Notes under the pieces: generated by a model
Database searches by the model: none
The model's input: the letters and a program-made list of their open reading frames with translations, nothing else
Told to the model about the DNA's origin: nothing
In this document: piece after piece, positions 6,938-13,449 of the stretch
Position numbering within the stretch: the stretch's first letter is position 1
How the letters are laid out: each line of letters begins with the position of its first letter
Source: Desulfobacterales bacterium
GTDB taxonomy: Bacteria; Desulfobacterota; Desulfobacteria; Desulfobacterales; JASFBJ01
DNA length: 13,503 nt
Assembly: GCA_030149585.1 (NCBI GenBank)
Contig: JASFBJ010000068.1
Coordinates: forward strand, 1-13,503
Reading direction: 5' to 3'
Made by a program: the position numbers and the translations under genes

Positions 6938-7888
6938 TTGTATAAAATAGGAAACAAAATAGATGAGGTGAGAATCGACGGCAATCTTGATGCTTTGAAA
7001 AGAGATCTGGAACATTATAGAAAAATCAATATAGAAGCGGTTGAATTGCCGGCTCATGGCCTGGATGCAATCAAGAATGGCTTTCTTGACAAAAGGCAGT
7101 TAAAAAGGATTAAAAAGATATTGGAAGAATTTAATTTCCAATACAGTGTCCACTCTCCTAATCCCCTTAACCTGATGGACAGACAAAACCTTGAACAGCA
7201 TATTTTCGTTTTCAGAGCAAGCCTTGAATTTGCCATGGAAATCGGTTCAAAAATTCTGGTCTATCATCCAGGACGATTTATTCCTGAAGAAACCTTTCCT
7301 GTAATGGGCAATCTTAAAATATCGTCAGATGAAAAGCAAAGGCTCCTTGATATGGAAGCACAATCGCTGCAGAAACTTTCTGAGGAGTACCCTGACATTA
7401 TTATCTGTATGGAAAATGCCAGGCCTTATCTCTTTCACAGTCCATACACTTATGCTGAAAAACCTGATGCCCTGAAAAAACAGATAGAAAAAATAAACAG
7501 AAAAAATGTAAGGGCAACCCTTGATATTGGTCATCTTTATATGGCTGCTGTATTTTATGATTTTGACCCTGTTGAATCAGCAGCAGAAATCAAAGAACTT
7601 ATAGCTCATACCCATGTTCATGATAATTTCGGAGGCGCTGTTTATCATTATGAAAAACAGCAAACCCACCAGATTCCTTTTGGTAGAGGGGATTCTCATA
7701 TGCCGGTCGGGTGGGGAAAAATTCCTATTGAAGAAATTTTATCAACCTATATTGAAGACTATCATGGAATGCTCATGATGGAACTCCGAAGCAGATATTT
7801 TGGGGATTCTGACGAGTCAGGAAAAAATCTTGAAAATATATTGGACGGCATTACCGGCACAAGTCCACACGAAATAAAATTAGCCTGA
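6938..7888 (+). CDS. Xylose-isomerase-like TIM-barrel protein (sugar phosphate isomerase/epimerase or AP-endonuclease-2 family)
   Basis: About 316 residues with the metal-binding barrel of the family that includes sugar isomerases, epimerases and endonuclease IV. Likely ligands, numbered from TTG 6938, are Glu159 (ICMEN), Asp196 and His199 (LDIGH), His224, His226 and His228 (HTHVHDN), and Glu282 (MMELR). There is no signal peptide. TTG at 6938 is preferred because AGAGGTG lies 6 bases upstream; an in-frame GTG at 6929 would overlap that ribosome site and add three residues. It starts 30 bases after phnE and is the last gene of the apparent operon. The position suggests a role on the imported compound or on a ribose- or sugar-linked intermediate, which fits PhnM acting on a ribose phosphonate. 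That role is inferred; the family alone does not fix the reaction. Confidence 0.8.
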   Translation: MYKIGNKIDEVRIDGNLDALKRDLEHYRKINIEAVELPAHGLDAIKNGFLDKRQLKRIKKILEEFNFQYSVHSPNPLNLMDRQNLEQHIFVFRASLEFAMEIGSKILVYHPGRFIPEETFPVMGNLKISSDEKQRLLDMEAQSLQKLSEEYPDIIICMENARPYLFHSPYTYAEKPDALKKQIEKINRKNVRATLDIGHLYMAAVFYDFDPVESAAEIKELIAHTHVHDNFGGAVYHYEKQQTHQIPFGRGDSHMPVGWGKIPIEEILSTYIEDYHGMLMMELRSRYFGDSDESGKNLENILDGITGTSPHEIKLA

Positions 7889-7951
7889 TAGCCATAGTAT
7901 AGACTGTCACATAAATAATTTCTCTGCCTTATCAGTCAAAACCATCTTTTT

Positions 7952-8010
7952 GTAAATGCGAAATCATTGGATTTCGCATTTGCACCTCCTCAAATGTCCC
8001 TAACGGGACA
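7952..8010. repeat. Two adjacent perfect hairpins (possible mobile-element remnant or transcript end)
   Basis: The first palindrome pairs AAATGCGAAATC (7954-7965) with GATTTCGCATTT (7970-7981) across a 4-base loop, extendable by a G-T and a G-C pair to 7952-7983. The second pairs TGTCCC (7995-8000) with GGGACA (8005-8010) across TAAC. Neither has a T tract on the + strand, so they are not classic terminators, although the first lies 64 bases after the TIM-barrel stop and could protect the operon's 3' end. On the minus strand the bases between them give a good Shine-Dalgarno (complement of 7985-7991) 5 bases before an ATG at 7979 and a 15-codon ORF (MRNPMISHLQKDGFD, 7979 to 7932). The flanking stretch 8011-8202 shows nothing I can name. 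Confidence 0.6.
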
Positions 8011-8202
8011 AAGGAAGCATCCCAGGATTCATAATTTCTAAATCATTTCTATTAAGATATGTATGTCAATAGGCCAATATACTATGATCGAATAGCTATA
8101 ATTAATTGAATGCCTCTCTTAGCTGATGTTATGAGAACTAAAATATCAGCATCAATAGCATAGTTGCCCCTGCTTTTATTATTATTTTTTTTTACTACCA
8201 CA

Positions 8203-8609
8203 TATTTTTTGAGAAGTTACCTCATTTTTAAATCCTGGAAAACACTGCTACGAATTGATGTTCTCAAAGGAACACGTTCTGAGCGTATTAGATGTTTTCT
8301 TTATGGACGTTTACGATCACCATTATGACGATGCTTTATGCCTATGCTTCCTGGTATGCCGAGATAAAGCATAAACGCGAAGTTAGTGCACACAAGTTAT
8401 TTAACTGGCTTATGAGAAAAGAGCGCTTAGAGAAAGCAATATATTCAGACAGCATGAACTTACTTATAATTACTTTGAAACAAGATATGCTGAGAAATTG
8501 TAAACAAAAAAGAAAACGTAAAACTAGTCTTGAATTGATTGCTGGAAAAGTTCCTTATATGGAAAGTTTTGATCAAAACAATCTGATATTATTAGGCATC
8601 TCAAATTAG
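8203..8609 (+). pseudogene. C-terminal remnant of an IS4-type (DDE) transposase, frameshifted
   Basis: Two overlapping frames together resemble the end of an IS4-family transposase. Frame one (8203-8328) reads YFLRSYLIFKSWK, then LLRIDVLKGTRSERIRCFLYGR, before losing the frame and stopping at 8326-8328. Frame two continues from about 8310 with TIMTMLYAYASWYAEIKHKRE and KLFNWLMRKERLEKAI, ending at 8609. The family signature Y-x2-R-x3-E-x6-K is recognisable, but the Glu and two neighbouring positions are lost. The catalytic N-terminal half is absent. The ATG at 8292 that opens the second frame as a 105-codon ORF has no ribosome site, which argues against an independent gene. Family assignment is from pattern memory, so the exact IS is not named. 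Confidence 0.6.
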
Positions 8610-8680
8610 CTTGATGCATATGGGACCAACCCCCAAACTCCCGGGGTTTAGCGCTTTATTAGACCAAAGTATGAAGAATC

Positions 8681-8712
8681 AAAAAAAGGCCGTATAATGT
8701 GTGGTACGGCCT
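8681..8712 (-). terminator. Rho-independent terminator, minus strand
   Basis: A perfect 8-bp GC-rich stem (AGGCCGTA 8687-8694 with TACGGCCT 8705-8712) with a 10-base loop is followed on the minus strand by T residues (A run at 8681-8687 on the + strand). On the + strand there is no T tract, so it works only leftward. Confidence 0.75.
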
Positions 8713-8801
8713 CATACTTCGGCCACTTGTTTGGCGCTCGGGTTGCTTCCCAGCATTGCCCTATCCTCCAAACAGGCGAACCCAGAATATCAGGTATTAT
8801 A
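8681..8801 (-). ncRNA. Compact minus-strand transcription unit (small RNA or 14-residue peptide gene)
   Basis: Read on the minus strand, this stretch has in order a TATAAT box (8801-8796), a GGAGG Shine-Dalgarno (8769-8765), an ATG at 8756 eight bases later, a 14-codon ORF (MLGSNPSAKQVAEV) with stop at 8714-8712, and a terminator whose stem overlaps the last base of that stop codon. The predicted transcript is about 105-110 nt. The RNA can also fold internally: TGTTTGG and CCAAACA enclose the SD-ATG region, which contains a TGCT/AGCA stem with a GGGA loop, so the start could be occluded. I do not recognise it as a known RNA. It was compared in thought with SRP RNA, 6S RNA and common riboswitches, without a match. 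Confidence 0.35.
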
Positions 8802-8824
8802 AAAAATGCAAGAATGTATATTAA
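8796..8824 (-). promoter_or_regulatory. Sigma-70-like promoter for the minus-strand unit
   Basis: On the minus strand, TTAATA (8824-8819, four of six matches to TTGACA) is followed after 17 bases by a perfect TATAAT (8801-8796). Transcription would start near 8789, 20 bases before the Shine-Dalgarno. The spacing is ideal, but in AT-rich DNA such boxes also occur by chance. Confidence 0.45.
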
Positions 8825-9054
8825 ACTATCAACACAATGATAAGAAGGGAGGAAAGCATCGCACCTTAAATAAAACTATTTTTTGTCTTGATAATCCACT
8901 CCACCTTAATTTGTTATACATTTCTTTTGTATTCTTATGACAACTCAAGTATAAGAATTAAATTCAAAGAAAATATATTTTTTTGATATTTAAAGAAAAG
9001 TAGATTCAAAACTCACAACATAACTAAACTGGCAACATAACGTCCCCACCCCCG
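8825..9054. other. Gene-less AT-rich stretch with an inverted and a direct repeat
   Basis: No convincing coding frame is present. Two structures stand out: an 8-bp perfect inverted repeat, ATTCTTAT (8931-8938) with ATAAGAAT (8951-8958), and a 9-bp direct repeat, CAACATAAC, at 9016-9024 and 9033-9041. The direct repeat lies just outside the point where the carbonic anhydrase fragment breaks off. Neither can be assigned a function. Confidence 0.5.
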
Positions 9055-9216
9055 CTACGAACAACCCAGTATAACGGCAAATGGGTTTTGCCCATTTTTC
9101 AACTCAATCCGGCGTTCACGCGTGTGGTGAGGATGAATTGACCTTGAGGTAATATACCGTTTATTCCCGTCCATCAATCTTTTCAGCGCCTGATCGCTAT
9201 TCAACCTGTCTTTCAT
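9055..9216 (-). pseudogene. Truncated beta-carbonic anhydrase (N-terminal fragment)
   Basis: The fragment begins at ATG 9216, with GGGAGA as ribosome site 5 bases upstream. It reads like the start of a bacterial beta-class carbonic anhydrase: SDQALKRLMDGNKRYITSR, then HPHHTRERR, then NPFAVILGCS. In the family the last motif continues DSRVPPE, and Cys and Asp belong to the zinc site. Here a TAG stop (9057-9055) replaces the Asp codon and the following bases do not restore homology in that frame. About 53 of roughly 200 residues remain, so no enzyme can be made. The frame is open upstream through 9378, joining it to a transposase fragment. Family identification is firm; the cause of truncation is not known. 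Confidence 0.75.
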
Positions 9217-9227
9217 AGGATTCTCCC

Positions 9228-9344
9228 TGTAAGCTGTCTTTATCGCTTTATATAGATAATCGAAACAGGCAGATTCATTTAAAAATCGCTGATAAAACTG
9301 AATTTCATTTTTGGGGAATCTTCCATAATGGTAAATTTGGTCAT
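9228..9344 (-). pseudogene. N-terminal fragment of an IS1595-type transposase, frameshifted
   Basis: An AAAGGAGG ribosome site (complement of 9351-9358) lies 6 bases before ATG 9344, which starts MTKFTIMEDSPK and soon ends at a stop. A shift of one base in the run near 9310-9320 brings FPKNEIQFYQRFLNESACFDYLYKAIK into line. Together these recall the opening of IS1595-family transposases (MEDFPKNEIEF, then a Cys/Tyr-Leu segment before the zinc ribbon). The zinc ribbon and catalytic domain are missing, and the carbonic anhydrase fragment follows directly. The strong ribosome site belongs to this broken frame, so the 107-codon ORF opening at 9378 is unlikely to be a designed gene. The assignment rests on about 35 residues. 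Confidence 0.5.
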
Positions 9345-9427
9345 GATGTGCCTCCTTTTGTTTATTTGAGGCCATCATAACATTAAGCTTTGACAGATTC
9401 GGTCACAACGATTTCTTTTTACCATTC

Positions 9428-9456
9428 TTGACATCAATAGTGAAGGAGAGTAGCAT
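9428..9456 (+). promoter_or_regulatory. Candidate promoter of the eno operon
   Basis: A perfect TTGACA (9428-9433) and TAGCAT (9451-9456, four of six matches) are 17 bases apart, giving a leader of about 95 bases before eno. A second possibility further down is TTAATT (9471-9476), 17 bases, TATAAT (9494-9499). Which one is used cannot be decided from sequence. Confidence 0.45.
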
Positions 9457-9506
9457 CTATTAATATATTGTTAATTATAATATTATCCTCTTTTATAATA
9501 ATTAAG

Positions 9507-9545
9507 ATTATTAACCCATATATTATTAACCTAATATTAGTTAAC
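9507..9545 (+). repeat. Three TTAAC units at 15-bp intervals plus a 10-bp palindrome before eno
   Basis: TTAAC starts at 9511, 9526 and 9541; the first two belong to a longer direct repeat, ATTATTAACC (9507-9516, 9522-9531). The perfect palindrome CTAATATTAG (9531-9540) lies between the second and third units, immediately before the AGGAGG ribosome site. This may be an operator or leader element, or a chance pattern in AT-rich DNA. Confidence 0.4.
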
Positions 9546-9559
9546 AGGAGGAAACTGCC

Positions 9560-10837
9560 ATGACCGAAATTATTGATCTCAAAGCCCGGGAAATTTTGGA
9601 TTCCAGAGGGAACCCCACTGTTGAAGTGGATCTTTTTCTTGCTTGCGGAGCAATGGGAAGAGCTTCCGTGCCTTCTGGGGCTTCAACCGGCACCAGAGAG
9701 GCCCTTGAACTTCGTAATAAGCGGGCCAAGCGATATAATGGAAAAGGGGTTGAGACGGCTGTGAAAAATGTTAATACAACTATCGCTGCTCAGATTATCG
9801 GTATGGATGCAGCTGACCAAACAGCTCTTGATCAATGCATGCTTAACCTGGATGGAACTGATAATAAAGCCAAGCTGGGCGCCAATGCCATATTAGGCGT
9901 ATCAATGGCTTGTGCCAGAGCAGCTGCAAATGCTTATGGTATGTCGCTATTTCGCTATCTTGGCGGTGTTAACGCCCGTTATCTGCCGGTTCCCATGATG
10001 AATGTGGTAAATGGGGGTGCTCATGCAGCCAATAATCTTGATATTCAAGAGTTTATGATTATTCCTTTTGGGGCAAAAACCTTTACTGAAGCAGTTCGGA
10101 TGGGGGCTGAAACTTTTCATGCTTTAAAGCGGATTCTCAAAGAAAAGGGGTTGAATACAGCTGTCGGGGATGAGGGCGGTTTTGCGCCGGATCTTGGCTC
10201 TAATGAAGAGGCTTTGCAATTAATTATAACAGCTATTGAGCAGGCCGGCTATAAACCCGGTAAAGAAATCGGTCTTGCTATGGATGCGGCTGCCAATGAA
10301 TTTTATAAAAAAGGAAAATATATTCTTGAATCTGAAAATAAAAAATTAACATCCAAACAGATGATTGATTATTATGAAGGTCTGGTTGATAAATATCCGA
10401 TTCTTTCCATTGAGGATGGTTTGGCAGAGCAGGATTGGAAAAACTGGGAATTGATGACCGATCGCCTGGGCAGTGTAGTTCAGGTAGTAGGGGATGATAT
10501 TTTTGTAACCAATCCTGAAATATTTGCCAAAGGAATTACTGAAGGGATAGCTAACTCAATTTTGATTAAACTTAATCAGATCGGTACAGTTACTGAAACT
10601 CTGCAAACCATTGAAATGGCGAAGCAGGCTGGTTATACAACGGTGATATCGCATAGATCAGGTGAGACGGAAGATACCTTTATTTCCGATCTTGTAGTAG
10701 CAATTACAGGCGGTCAGATTAAAACCGGTTCAATGTCTCGCACCGACAGGGTGGCAAAATATAATCAGTTGATCAGGATTGAAGAGGAGCTTGGTCAGGC
10801 TGCCTCTTATTCAAAAGATGTTTTTATCAGTCAGTAA
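9560..10837 (+). CDS. eno: Enolase (phosphopyruvate hydratase)
   Basis: Cytosolic glycolytic enzyme interconverting 2-phosphoglycerate and phosphoenolpyruvate with Mg2+. All landmarks are present: EILDSRGNPTVEVD, VPSGASTG, KAKLGANAILGVSMA, the general acid-base Glu205 in GDEGG, metal ligands in LAMDAA, SIEDGLAEQDW and VGDDIFVTN, the catalytic Lys337 in LIKLNQIG, and the ISHRSGETEDTFI and IKTGSMSR signatures near the end. 425 residues is standard. The ATG at 9560 has an AGGAGG 9 bases upstream. It leads a tight + strand block: the LolA-fold gene starts 14 bases after its stop, and pyrG follows. Nothing in the protein is unusual. Confidence 0.98.
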   Translation: MTEIIDLKAREILDSRGNPTVEVDLFLACGAMGRASVPSGASTGTREALELRNKRAKRYNGKGVETAVKNVNTTIAAQIIGMDAADQTALDQCMLNLDGTDNKAKLGANAILGVSMACARAAANAYGMSLFRYLGGVNARYLPVPMMNVVNGGAHAANNLDIQEFMIIPFGAKTFTEAVRMGAETFHALKRILKEKGLNTAVGDEGGFAPDLGSNEEALQLIITAIEQAGYKPGKEIGLAMDAAANEFYKKGKYILESENKKLTSKQMIDYYEGLVDKYPILSIEDGLAEQDWKNWELMTDRLGSVVQVVGDDIFVTNPEIFAKGITEGIANSILIKLNQIGTVTETLQTIEMAKQAGYTTVISHRSGETEDTFISDLVVAITGGQIKTGSMSRTDRVAKYNQLIRIEEELGQAASYSKDVFISQ

Positions 10838-10851
10838 TCAGGAATCGGGCG

Positions 10852-11715
10852 TTGAATCTAATAAGAACCACATTTATATTAATCAGTCTTTTAATTATTA
10901 TTGCAGTTAATGGTTCAGTTAACGCTTATGTCTTGCAAGGGCCTCATATTCTGGAGCTGATGATTCAGAGGTTAGGCAGGGTGGAAACCTTGCAAATTAA
11001 TCAAAAACTGATAATTTATACAGATAATGCAAAGCTCGTCCCCAAAGAGCTCAGCGAAAGTGTGGGATATTTTTTCCCGGCAAGTTTTAGAGCGGATATT
11101 AATTCAAAAACCAGTCAACGGATTTTTTTAAAAACAGATGCAGCAATAATAACAGTGCTGGACGGCAGGATTATGCCGGAATCGGAAATCTGGTTTGACA
11201 AATATCAGGAACTTTTATTATACTATTCCCGGATTTCACTTCATAAAAAACTGGTTTTGCAGTCAGTAGATCTGTCAATAACCAGTTTTGGGCGTTTTGA
11301 AGATCAAATTGCTTATGTTTTAGGCGCTCAATACCCGGATCTTTCCTGCTCTCAGGTTTGGATTGCAAAGGAAACTTTTTTGCCCATGCGGAGGCTGATT
11401 AAAGATCCGGGCAAGTTTGATGATAATGCTTATCGGGAAATACGCTATCTTGACTGGAAAATGATTGAAAAAAGCTGGTATCCCTATCGGATTCAGTTTT
11501 ATCAGGATCAACAACTACTAAGAGAGCTGAAAGTGGTGGACATTAAAGCTAATGTTTTATTTGAAAAGGATTATTTCAGCATCCCTCATATTCTTGAAAC
11601 CTATCCCAAAGCAGAAAAAATTCCCGAGCAGGACCCAGGAGTAAAAGATTCTGATGTTAAAGATATCAATGAAGTTAAACAATCGATTGAAGATTTTAAA
11701 AAGAGATTTGAATAA
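10852..11715 (+). CDS. Exported LolA-fold protein (outer-membrane lipoprotein-sorting-like)
   Basis: 287 residues with a Sec signal peptide (MNLIRTT, then a long Leu/Ile core, VNA at 23-25, cleavage expected before Tyr26). The mature part alternates short beta strands (LQINQKLIIYTD, AAIITVLDGRIM, AYVLGAQYP, SQVWIAKETFLPMRRL, IRYLDWKMI, WYPYRIQFYQ). This is the pattern of the LolA/LppX half-barrel, including a WI..TFLP..R turn typical of outer-membrane lipoprotein-sorting proteins. The C-terminal 40 residues are charged and probably helical. No lipobox is seen. The TTG start at 10852 is chosen because it gives the signal peptide its full basic end and has an AGGA 8 bases upstream. Lying between eno and pyrG with gaps of 14 and 42 bases, it is cotranscribed with them. 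It is too divergent to be called LolA itself; an envelope lipid- or lipoprotein-handling role is inferred. Confidence 0.65.
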   Translation: MNLIRTTFILISLLIIIAVNGSVNAYVLQGPHILELMIQRLGRVETLQINQKLIIYTDNAKLVPKELSESVGYFFPASFRADINSKTSQRIFLKTDAAIITVLDGRIMPESEIWFDKYQELLLYYSRISLHKKLVLQSVDLSITSFGRFEDQIAYVLGAQYPDLSCSQVWIAKETFLPMRRLIKDPGKFDDNAYREIRYLDWKMIEKSWYPYRIQFYQDQQLLRELKVVDIKANVLFEKDYFSIPHILETYPKAEKIPEQDPGVKDSDVKDINEVKQSIEDFKKRFE

Positions 11716-11757
11716 AGTCTGTTTTTGATCTTTAAAATCATATTTTGAGGTAAATGC

Positions 11758-13407
11758 ATGACCAATGATACAAAATATATCTTTGTAACCGGCGGAGTAT
11801 TATCATCTTTAGGTAAAGGACTGGCATCAGCTGCGATCGGCGCTCTTTTGGAAAGCAGGGGACTTTCTGTTACGATTCAAAAACTTGATCCATATATTAA
11901 CGTGGATCCAGGTACTATGAATCCTTTTCAGCATGGGGAAGTTTTTGTTACTGATGATGGTTCCGAAACTGATCTGGATTTAGGCCATTATGAACGTTTT
12001 ACGCATGCAAGGTTAGGTCAGGATAATAATTTTACTACAGGCAAAATTTATTATTCGGTTATTAATAAAGAGCGCCAGGGGAAATATCTGGGTGGAACAG
12101 TTCAGGTGATTCCCCATATTACAGATGAGATTAAAGATAGTATCAGGCTTGTCTCAAAAGGAGTTGATGTAGTTATTGTTGAGATAGGCGGGACCATTGG
12201 TGATATTGAGAGCCTGCCGTTTCTGGAAGCTATAAGACAGTTTAAAACTGATGCAGGCAAGGATAATGTATTATATATTCATCTTACACTGGTACCATAT
12301 ATCGCGACTGCCGGAGAAGTAAAAACAAAACCCACCCAGCACAGTGTCAAAGAGTTGCGCAGCATAGGTATTCAGCCTGATATTCTTTTATGCCGTACCG
12401 ACCGGTTTCTCTCTCATGATATTAAATCAAAGATATCTCTTTTTTGTAATGTGGATGTTGAGGCGGTTATTACTGCCAAAGATGTGGAGTGCATTTATGA
12501 AGTGCCCCTGGTTTTTCATAAGGAAGGACTGGATCAAAGAATTGTTGAACAACTGCACATCTGGACTCGTAATCCACGCCTGGATAACTGGGAAGAACTT
12601 GTTTCACGGCTGAATAATCCTGAATATCAGGTTAATATAGCTATTGTAGGGAAATATGTTGACCTGACTGAATCCTATAAAAGTCTTAATGAAGCACTGG
12701 CGCATGCTGGAATTCCCAGCCGCGCCAGGGTAAATTTGCTCTTTATTGATTCAGAAACCATCACCAGTGAAACCTGTGACAGAATAATGTCCCAGGCCGA
12801 TGGGATTTTAGTGCCGGGCGGGTTTGGCTCCAGAGGGGTTGAAGGAAAAATCCTGGCAGCCAGATTTGCAAGGGAGAATAAAATACCTTATTTTGGAATA
12901 TGTCTTGGGATGCAAATTGCTGTAATTGAGTTTGCCCGTAATCTGGCAGGGCTTAAAGACGCCAACAGCTCTGAGTTTGATAAGAGGACTGCGCATCCCG
13001 TGATCTATTTAATGATGGAGTGGTATGATGAAAAAACCAAAACCATTCAGAATCGGGATGTTAATTCCGATAAGGGAGGCACCATGAGGCTAGGGGCTTA
13101 CCCCTGTGATCTGGAAAAAAATACTTTGGCCTTTGCGGCATATGCTAAAGAAAATATTTCAGAACGTCATCGTCACCGCTATGAATTTAATAATGAATAT
13201 TTAGAGCTGTTTCAGGAAAAAGGTTTGATAATCAGTGGCATGTCACCAGGAAAAGATCTGGTGGAAATTATAGAACTTGCGGACCATCCCTGGTTTTTAG
13301 GGTGCCAGTTTCATCCGGAGTTTAAATCCCGTCCCATGAACCCCCAGCCTCTTTTCAAGGATTTTATCAAAGCCTCCCTTGAAAATTCCAACTGGCGAAA
13401 ATACTAA
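11758..13407 (+). CDS. pyrG: CTP synthase (glutamine-hydrolysing)
   Basis: Cytosolic enzyme aminating UTP to CTP with ATP and glutamine, the last step of pyrimidine nucleotide synthesis. The N-terminal synthase domain opens with FVTGGVLSSLGKG at 9-21 (ATP loop), then QKLDPYINVDPGTMNPFQHGEVFV with the metal site, and GGTIGDIES. The class I glutaminase domain holds the oxyanion segment VPGGFGSRG, the nucleophile Cys382 in GICLGMQ, and His519 and Glu521 in FHPEF. 549 residues is the normal size. GAGG lies 7 bases before ATG 11758; an ATG at 11754 is out of frame. It is the last gene of the eno block in the window, and no clear terminator is visible in the 96 bases that follow. Confidence 0.98.
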   Translation: MTNDTKYIFVTGGVLSSLGKGLASAAIGALLESRGLSVTIQKLDPYINVDPGTMNPFQHGEVFVTDDGSETDLDLGHYERFTHARLGQDNNFTTGKIYYSVINKERQGKYLGGTVQVIPHITDEIKDSIRLVSKGVDVVIVEIGGTIGDIESLPFLEAIRQFKTDAGKDNVLYIHLTLVPYIATAGEVKTKPTQHSVKELRSIGIQPDILLCRTDRFLSHDIKSKISLFCNVDVEAVITAKDVECIYEVPLVFHKEGLDQRIVEQLHIWTRNPRLDNWEELVSRLNNPEYQVNIAIVGKYVDLTESYKSLNEALAHAGIPSRARVNLLFIDSETITSETCDRIMSQADGILVPGGFGSRGVEGKILAARFARENKIPYFGICLGMQIAVIEFARNLAGLKDANSSEFDKRTAHPVIYLMMEWYDEKTKTIQNRDVNSDKGGTMRLGAYPCDLEKNTLAFAAYAKENISERHRHRYEFNNEYLELFQEKGLIISGMSPGKDLVEIIELADHPWFLGCQFHPEFKSRPMNPQPLFKDFIKASLENSNWRKY

Positions 13408-13449
13408 GAACATTTGCCTTTATAACGCGAATTTATTTTTATGCAATCT

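Noticed and set aside
7900..7925. CTGTCACATAAATAATTT as a further Pho box
   Set aside because: Only one half site resembles CTGTCAT, and it lies downstream of the operon next to no gene start.
7952..7983. Hairpin as a rho-independent terminator of the phn operon
   Set aside because: No T tract follows on the + strand; the next bases are GCACCTCCTC.
8292..8609. 105-codon ORF as an independent membrane or hypothetical protein
   Set aside because: It has no ribosome site, and its residues continue the transposase-like reading of the neighbouring frame, so it is part of a pseudogene.
8641..8800. CRISPR array or integron attC site in the repeat-rich gap
   Set aside because: There are no regularly spaced identical repeats with unique spacers, and no attC core sites were seen.
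8681..8801. Minus-strand RNA as an SRP (4.5S) RNA, because of a GGGAAGCA-like loop
   Set aside because: The near-invariant SRP tip (CAGG..CCGGAAGG..GCAGCC) is absent and the internal loop does not match.
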